Shown: positions 57,985 through 64,000 of the stretch, piece after piece
Layout: each line of letters begins with the position of its first letter
Position numbering within the stretch: the stretch's first letter is position 1
DNA from: Cloeon dipterum
Taxonomy: Eukaryota > Arthropoda > Insecta > Ephemeroptera > Baetidae
Direction: 5' to 3'
Assembly (NCBI RefSeq): GCF_949628265.1
Contig: NC_088789.1
Location: 35,209,883 to 35,273,882, forward strand
DNA: 64,000 nt
The notes under the pieces: generated by a model
What the model was told of the DNA's origin: nothing
Databases searched by the model: none
Seen by the model: the letters and a program-made list of their open reading frames with translations, nothing else
Position numbers and translations under genes: made by a program

Positions 57985-60900
57985 CGGCTCGATCAGCTGC
58001 TCCGCTCCGCTCGCCGCAAACGCAAAAAACGCCAAGGAGCGAGAAAAGGAGCGAGTGCGAGAGGTGCTGCTCTCGCGTGGCAACTGAAAGTTTTTGCTGC
58101 CAGCAACAAGAATTGTGACGTCTCTCAATTCGAACCCTTCAGGCGCGAAAACCACGTTGATTTTCTGTGGAAATAGCGTGGCAGTAGCGTTTTTTTACTC
58201 TAGAATTTTTAAACTAGAAGCGACGAGCAGGCATACAAATAAAATAAAAAGAACGTCGAGGATCGAACCATATTAGCAACATTTAAACAGATGGCAATAA
58301 TTTTTCAATTGTAAGTACTCGTTTTCTTAATTATTATTTGGATTATTTGATGGTCTTAAGATTTAAGAGTCGTTATTTGATGATTTATAAACCGATTACG
58401 ATCTTTTTCCAGGTAATATTTTGCAAGGGGATTATTTAAAAAAAAAATTATGAATTTACGTCAAGAAGCAAATGAGCAGCGATCTTCGGTGGGCCGTGCG
58501 GAGAGTCGCGACCTGCGTGGCTGCACCCAGAGGGGCGAGAGAGTCCCTCGTGAAGCCCGTCCCGAGTCCTCACCGACGGACTTCCAAACACGATGAAAAA
58601 GCGGAAAAGTGGAAAAAGGGCAGACGACCGCCGCCGCAAGAGCCGAGAATTCTGCCAATCAACATGCGCTTACAATTAGAGACTTGAATTTGTTCCAAAA
58701 TTGCGAAAATTGCGCGAGGAAGGTGCCGCACCGACTTGTAAAACCGCGAGGCGCCGCGACCGACCGGCACTTTTCGGTTTGTGGCCAGCCTGCTTTTTCC
58801 TTCAGAGTGAAAAAAGGTGCCACCAGAGCTCCAGGACTGCACCCTGTTAGCTGAATTTCCCACCCTCCGCAAAAAGCACTTGTGGCAAATATGCACAATG
58901 ATTTTATTTTTATTTGTGGCTCAGTGCAGCGTGATATTTTACTTTTTAATTATATTTATTTCGCTCTTTGCCATTTCCTGATTTCAAATTTTCATGTTTA
59001 ATATATTTTTTTTGTTCAGAGATATTTTCATGGAAATTGGGCAAACACCTCCTAGGTGTAAAATAATTTTATCACATCAATTAAAGCGACTAATTTTCTC
59101 AGCCTTTTTTACTCAGTGTTTAATATTCGATTTTGAGATGCTTAGAAATCGTTTTTTCCTGCGATTCCAGCCATTTTTTCGGCGGGAATTCCAGCAAATC
59201 AGGACCGGTGGGTGTGTACACTTTTTTATTAATTATTATTTGCACCAAATCGGGCTGGTCAGTCGATCAACAACCAAACGGCACGGTTCGAGTTGACCTT
59301 TTTCCTCTCATCGAGCTCAGATTGGATTTTATTTCTCTGCGTGAAAACTCGAAAAATTGGGAATAAATTCAGGAAAATTCCCTGTGTGAAACTGGGCTCT
59401 GCTAAAATGATAACAATTTTTGAATTAATTAGAAAGCAATTTATCGGAAATGAAGCGCATCTTGTCTTTCGATCGAATTATTTTTTACTTGAAAAAATAG
59501 GCGTGGTTATTAGTTAATCTTGTTGATTTGAAAGAAGTTGAGTGTCAAGGCCGCTTTGGCGTTTTCGGAGTGGAGCTTGGCACTTGGCAGGACATAAAAA
59601 AGGAACACGCATAGATAGTGACGCGGCGGCCGGAATAAAAAGCAGCGTCGATTAGGAGAGACGAAAAGGCCGCGCGTAGCCAAGTGTCAATAAATTTAAC
59701 GGAAGCAACGGCCGGGCTGCAGTTCGAGTTAATTTATTTTTATTTTTGCCTCGCCCTTCGCCTTAACCCTTAACTATTAACACCAGGGGTTTCCGGTCTT
59801 GATTTGTTTTTGTTTGTGTCTTCGAAATTCAACTGGGATTCGACACAAAAGGCGCCGAGATGTCAGTTGATGAAAAGTCCAACTCTGTCACTTTCCGCCT
59901 GGCAACAACGAAAGAAAGCGATCAGACACTTAAATATAGGCCAATTCGCCCCTGCGTTCAGCGTCAACTGTGTCGGAAAAGTGGAGGAAGCCTTCATTTT
60001 TCACCATGACCGTGGCAGGCAATAAAAAATCCAGTTATCAAATGGTTAAATCGGAATTGGCGATAAATTAATAGAAAAGTGTGTCGGTCGCAGGTCGCAG
60101 GCCAAATAAGGCATATTTATAAATTAAAAATTATTTATCAATCAAACAAACCTTTTCGCATGCTGCTGTGATTATAATTATTTTTTTTTAAATTTTCTTA
60201 TTGGAATTAATTAAAATTAAGTATTTACGATCGATAGCTGCTCTGTGCTGCGAAATTTCCACTCTAATTCTACTAAAATCCCTCTATGTCAATTTTTCGC
60301 AGAGAAATAAACAATCACAAATCATTTTCATTAAAAAAGCACATTTTTTCTAAGAAAAGGTCTGGCATTAGACGGGAGCCGTCGAAATACGCGGCCTGAC
60401 ACGTTGAAAGCCTAACTCTTGATTATTTTTATAGCGAGCCACGCAGGGTTTGACGGTGCGACCTTTTTTAGAGCCGTTACCTGTTACCTGGCCCCACTGC
60501 TTTTCCCAACCGCGCAGCATAGAAAATAAATAAATGTTTCTCCTCTGATTGTGAGAGCAAATAAATTAAACTGAACCTCGTCCAAAGGTCGGAAAAAGCG
60601 AATTCCGCACTCAAGTGAACTTAATTATCTCATTTCTTGCTCAAATCTAGAGCAAAACTGGCGCCTGCTTCGTCAGGATTCGAGCCCAAAATTAATGAAG
60701 AGAAAAATTAAAAAATTAAAAGGGTTATCAACACTCACCAGTCCGTCTGCATCAATCGCAATCTGCCAAAATCCGACTGCAACAATTGACAGGCATAAAC
60801 CGACAATTAACTAAGATCAAACGATCACCAGCACACGCTTTTATCACTGCTCTCTTAGAAAAATGGCTGCACAAACACTTTGCGCGCGGTTCTCTGTTCT

Positions 60901-62100
60901 TCCCGGCTGATATTAAAACATTAAAATCTAGAAAAAATCTTTGAGTGATCACAATTAATTTTGTCGATGCGGCCGCAGAGCTGATTCAAGAGCATTCAAC
61001 AATTATTAAAGGGATTCGATTTAAATCTTTATTAAAATATTAAATCGGTGATTTGGTTTGGCCGCTGTTTATTTTTAATTATAACGAGAAGCTGTTTTGA
61101 AAAGGCCAGGAATTAATAAGTCACAAAAAGGAACAGACGGCAACGGTGAAAAATGTTCAAATCAAGCATGTGCTGAAATTTACAAAAAGGTCGTTTGCAA
61201 AAATGAGGGGTCACACGATTCGCTGTATGTTTTTTATTTTTATTTTTAAGAGGTGCCGAGAGAGGGAATCAAACTGCTCGGCGGCCTCCGCAAAATAACG
61301 CGCAGCCTATTTGCCACTAGAAAAGCAAACGCGAGGCAGGCAGCGATAAAAAGTCTCTCACTCTTCCCTGGCGTGAGAGCGAGAGCAGAGGAAAGAAGGA
61401 AGGCGCACTCGAGCCGAGAGCGACAGCCAAATCAGCCAAACGAGAAGCAAGGGCGCATGCTGAGCTTCCCCTTTCTCTCACTCTGCACTTTGGGTAAGTT
61501 TTCCATTTTCCAGCACTCATCGAAAGCCGGATCTGAATTATTTTTAATTACGAACGTAGCCAGGATATATAAATGCCAAAAAGATTTCTTTTTCAAAAGT
61601 TTTCCTGCGATTATTGGAAACAAATTATTTTTTCCGAAGGCGTGTGATTTTTTAAAAGCGTTTTATTCAAAAGGAATTTAATTTCAAAAGTTGTTGCGGC
61701 CAATTGATTATCGCCGATGAGAGCGTTTTAACGAGAGGTGAAAAGTCTCCTCCCTCGGTCTAATATTCATCAAAATCGTCTACATTTTATAATTCCCATC
61801 TGGAAATAATGTAAATTATTAAATCATTATCATCGGAATTTTTTTACATTTTCATAGCAAGAAAAGTCTAAGCTTGGCATAAAAACGCTGGGATGATAAG
61901 AAGAGCGGCGGGAAGGATGTGGCGTGAGCTGTGGCCTTGGAATAATTTCGTCGGCCATATTGGCGTCACCGCAGCAAAGTCCAACACTTGCGCATGTTAT
62001 CGCGTTTAAAAAAAGGGGCGTAGCAAATAAATTAATTTTATTCGCGGCTCAACTTGAGGAGCAAAAAAGAAACTGTTTCTTGTTTTCAACCATTTCGAGA
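57985..62100. repeat. Segmental duplication, copy 2 (paired with about 35505-38830)
   Basis: Shared landmarks are listed at copy 1. Here module A is joined to the TSFM exon copy, as at the true TSFM locus, so copy 2 keeps more of the ancestral join than copy 1. It contains a D block (about 61250-61493) ending TTTGG|GTAAGTTTTCC and an E block (about 61880-62020). No caspase-NACHT coding exon follows before the window ends. Confidence 0.8.
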
Positions 62101-62204
62101 GGGGAGGCAGATTTATAATCAAATTATTTTTATATCTGAGAAAAGCATTTTAATATTCAAAAGGAATTTTCTTTAAATAGCGGCCAACAATTTATCTATC
62201 CGAG

Positions 62205-62340
62205 TCACAAAAGTGCTCGGCTGACTGAGAGAACGAGCTGCATGTATGCTGGCCTTGGAGATTATTTTCGGCTCGTGCTGACTTGATCACCGCGGGAAAG
62301 TCAAACATTTGCATGTTATCGCGTCGCGTTTAAAAAAGAG
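62205..62340 (+). repeat. Module E, extra copy
   Basis: GGCCAACAATTTATCTATCCGAG, GTGCTCGGCTGACTGAGAGAACGAGC, GATCACCGCGGGAAAGTCAAACATTTGC and ATCGCGTCGCGTTTAAA match the other E copies. Confidence 0.65.
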
Positions 62341-62586
62341 CAAATAAATTCCATTTGGTTCGCGGCTCAACGTAAGCATAAAAAAGGTGACCTGCACAGA
62401 TGAAAAAAGACGGGTTTTTGTTTTCGCCCACGTAGATAAGAATTTTGTTTTAACCTCTGCTCAAAACTTGCAGTCGGATGTGAGCCGACCACGCAGTAAC
62501 ACACTCTGCTGAGCGGATGTGGCCTCGCGGGTGGCCGCAGAGCGGAGCTGGCGCTCAATCGTGCGGCCATCTTTTCGCCTGCCCGC

Positions 62587-62917
62587 CAGGGTTCGCCAAA
62601 TTTGCAATGCACCACTGAGTTTTTGCGCAAAAACTCAGCTGGAAAAACCCACCAGCTCTGGATTTTTCCGCATTTTTCGGGATTTAACCCGAAAATAGTC
62701 AGAAATTTTGGAAAATTACGTTGAGAGTAAAAATTTTCCGTCTTTTGGTGAAACTGATTTTTTAAAATTCTTAATTTTGGTTATGAGAATTTAGGATCTC
62801 CCATAAGAATGCATGTGTTTCGGAAAAATGCTAAAAATTTCAGAAAACCCCGCAAAAAAATCTTTATTTTTCAATGCAGTCGGTTTTTTCGGAAAATGCG
62901 GGTTTTTGCGAACCCTG
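62587..62917. mobile_element. Probable non-autonomous element with CAGGGTTCGC termini
   Basis: Ends are CAGGGTTCGC and GCGAACCCTG, perfect 10-bp inverted repeats, 331 bp apart. The internal sequence has further GGTTTTTCC/GGAAAAACC-type inverted stretches. The CAGGG start is common in hAT-type elements, but an 8-bp target duplication is not seen (CTGCCCGC against GGCCGCAC), so the assignment is tentative. Confidence 0.45.
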
Positions 62918-63160
62918 GGCCGCACCAATCAAGGTCTCTTTGATTAAAACGCCAGATGGAAAGGCGCGAAAACCATCCCGTTGAGCTATTTGAGCATTTA
63001 GAGTCGCCAAAAGTAAAGCACCTTTTGATATCTCCAAATCCCTAGCATTGGGCAGCCCGAATATCTCCCGTTACTTTGCCACTCCCGAAAATACCTTTTA
63101 ACAAATGCGAGCCACGGGCTGGTCATTGGAATTCTAGAGATCAAATGAATGCTTGCAGCC
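62918..63160. other. No feature supported
   Basis: Mixed-composition intergenic DNA with no recognised content. Confidence 0.3.
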
Positions 63161-63164
63161 TGTA

Positions 63165-63330
63165 AATTTGCTTTTTTAAACGCGACGCTGTGTTAGACTT
63201 TTGTGCAGTGATGTCACGGGCGGACTATAATTTCCAAGGCCAACACGTGCAGCTCGTTCTCTCACAATCTGCCGAGCACTTCTGTGAGTCGTAAATGCCC
63301 GGATAGATAAATTATTGGCCGCTATAAAAT
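63165..63330 (-). repeat. Module E, inverted copy 1
   Basis: The reverse complement reads GCGGCCAATAATTTATCTATCC, AAGTGCTCGGCAGATTGTGAGAGAACGAGC, TTGGCCTTGGAAATTAT and GTGACATCACTGCACAAAAGTC, matching the plus copy at 62205. Confidence 0.65.
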
Positions 63331-63850
63331 GTTAAGAAAATTCTTTCGGAATTATAAAATTTTTGCCACACAAATATTGAGAACGCTTTATTATTTTTTT
63401 GCTTTAGGTCATCACGTTGTCATGCAGAACGATCAAATCTTTGTATCGCGCCGCATTGATTAATATAAAAATGATATCTTCCGTCGTGCTTTGCCATCCA
63501 AGTGGGATGCGTTTCTTTCTAATTGGTTGAAATTTCAACACCGTGCAAAAAATTGAATTTGCGCATTTTTTTGTTGGTAAAAGATTAAATTTAAAAAAAA
63601 TGTGCGTAGAGGAGCTGACGGCAAAGTAATCAGTAAAGAATGGTAATTAAATGATATGTTTTTTGAACCTTAAAAATTCTACTCCAGATTTTACGTAAAT
63701 TTGAAATCAACATAACTAGCAGAAGGAAATTTTCCATCTCAGATTTAAAATAATTTGATTGTAACTTTACTGCCCCTCTCGAAACGGTTCAAAACAAAAA
63801 TTAGTCCATATTTTGCTTCTCAATAAGTTGCTCGGGAGCCTATTTACAGC
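63331..63850. other. No feature supported
   Basis: AT-rich DNA without ORFs of interest. Confidence 0.3.
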
Positions 63851-63854
63851 GCGT

Positions 63855-63985
63855 CTCTTTTAAACGCGACGTGATAATATCATCCAAATGTTAGACTTTC
63901 CTGCAGTGATGTCACGACGGATGTAATAATTTCCAAGGCCAGCGAGCGCCGCTCGTTCTCTCAGCAGATAAATTTTGCAAGTCGG
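63855..63985 (-). repeat. Module E, inverted copy 2
   Basis: The plus strand reads AAACGCGACGTGATAATATC, TTAGACTTTCCTGCAGTGATGTCACGACGG and TTTCCAAGGCCAGCGAGC, the reverse complement of module E. Confidence 0.6.
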
Positions 63986-64000
63986 ACTTTTCTCGATATC

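Noticed and set aside
57640-58155. 171-codon minus-strand ORF taken as a gene
   Set aside because: It joins 5' flank, a frameshifted TSFM exon and intron sequence; an accidental open frame over a pseudogene.
62367-62630. Minus-strand ORF with a mitochondrial-targeting-like start (MAARLSASSAL)
   Set aside because: It abuts the MITE-like element, has only a weak candidate donor and no downstream exon; not enough to call a gene.
1-64000. Bacterial-type features (operons, CRISPR, ribosome binding sites)
   Set aside because: The genes are spliced and eukaryotic; none of the repeats has the short, regularly spaced repeat-spacer form of a CRISPR array.

Overview
This is a nuclear segment from an animal, most likely an arthropod and probably an insect; the species cannot be named from the sequence. 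The evidence is spliced genes with GT-AG introns, a villin with a headpiece, a mitochondrial EF-Ts, a 5S rRNA gene, Dscam-like half-immunoglobulin exons, AT-rich non-coding DNA and abundant diverged repeats.

Layout. (1) 1-253: first coding exon (minus strand) of an unidentified protein with a long N-terminal stretch and one hydrophobic segment. (2) 0.4-11.3 kb: no gene supported; six blocks of a roughly 186-bp tandem repeat, in both orientations, alternate with GC-richer single-copy islands. (3) 11.5-18.0 kb, minus: an intact 11-exon villin gene (851 aa from the chosen start) with six gelsolin modules and a headpiece. (4) 20.7-22.6 kb, minus: an intact 4-exon mitochondrial elongation factor Ts gene (TSFM). 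(5) 24.8-32.1 kb and 41.5-47.1 kb, plus: two tandem paralogues, the main find. (6) 33-41 kb and 47.6-64 kb: a mosaic of duplicated blocks, including copies of the TSFM upstream region, a repeated putative promoter/first-exon module, a frameshifted TSFM exon copy, broken Dscam-like exons in both orientations, a 5S rRNA gene and a 2-kb inverted repeat.

The two paralogues (2194 and 1582 aa after splicing by eye, every exon phase checked) encode, in order: an unrecognised 141-residue N-terminal domain, an acidic linker, a caspase domain with both catalytic residues (SHG and PCRG), a second caspase-like domain that has lost both, a NACHT-type NTPase with Walker A and B motifs, and an ankyrin array (about 29 repeats in the first, about 11 in the second). 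The first ends in a CaaX-type prenylation motif; the second does not. A caspase fused directly to a NACHT-ankyrin receptor would place sensor, switch and protease in one chain, whereas familiar inflammasomes and apoptosomes assemble separate proteins. The function (cell-death or innate immune sensing) is inferred from the domains, not shown.

Both paralogues keep matching exon lengths, a matching 62-nt 5' exon segment with an 8-codon upstream ORF at the same distance from the start codon, and a similar duplicated module 1.2-1.6 kb upstream. They therefore arose by tandem duplication that carried the regulatory region, and later diverged in ankyrin number, linker and C-terminus.
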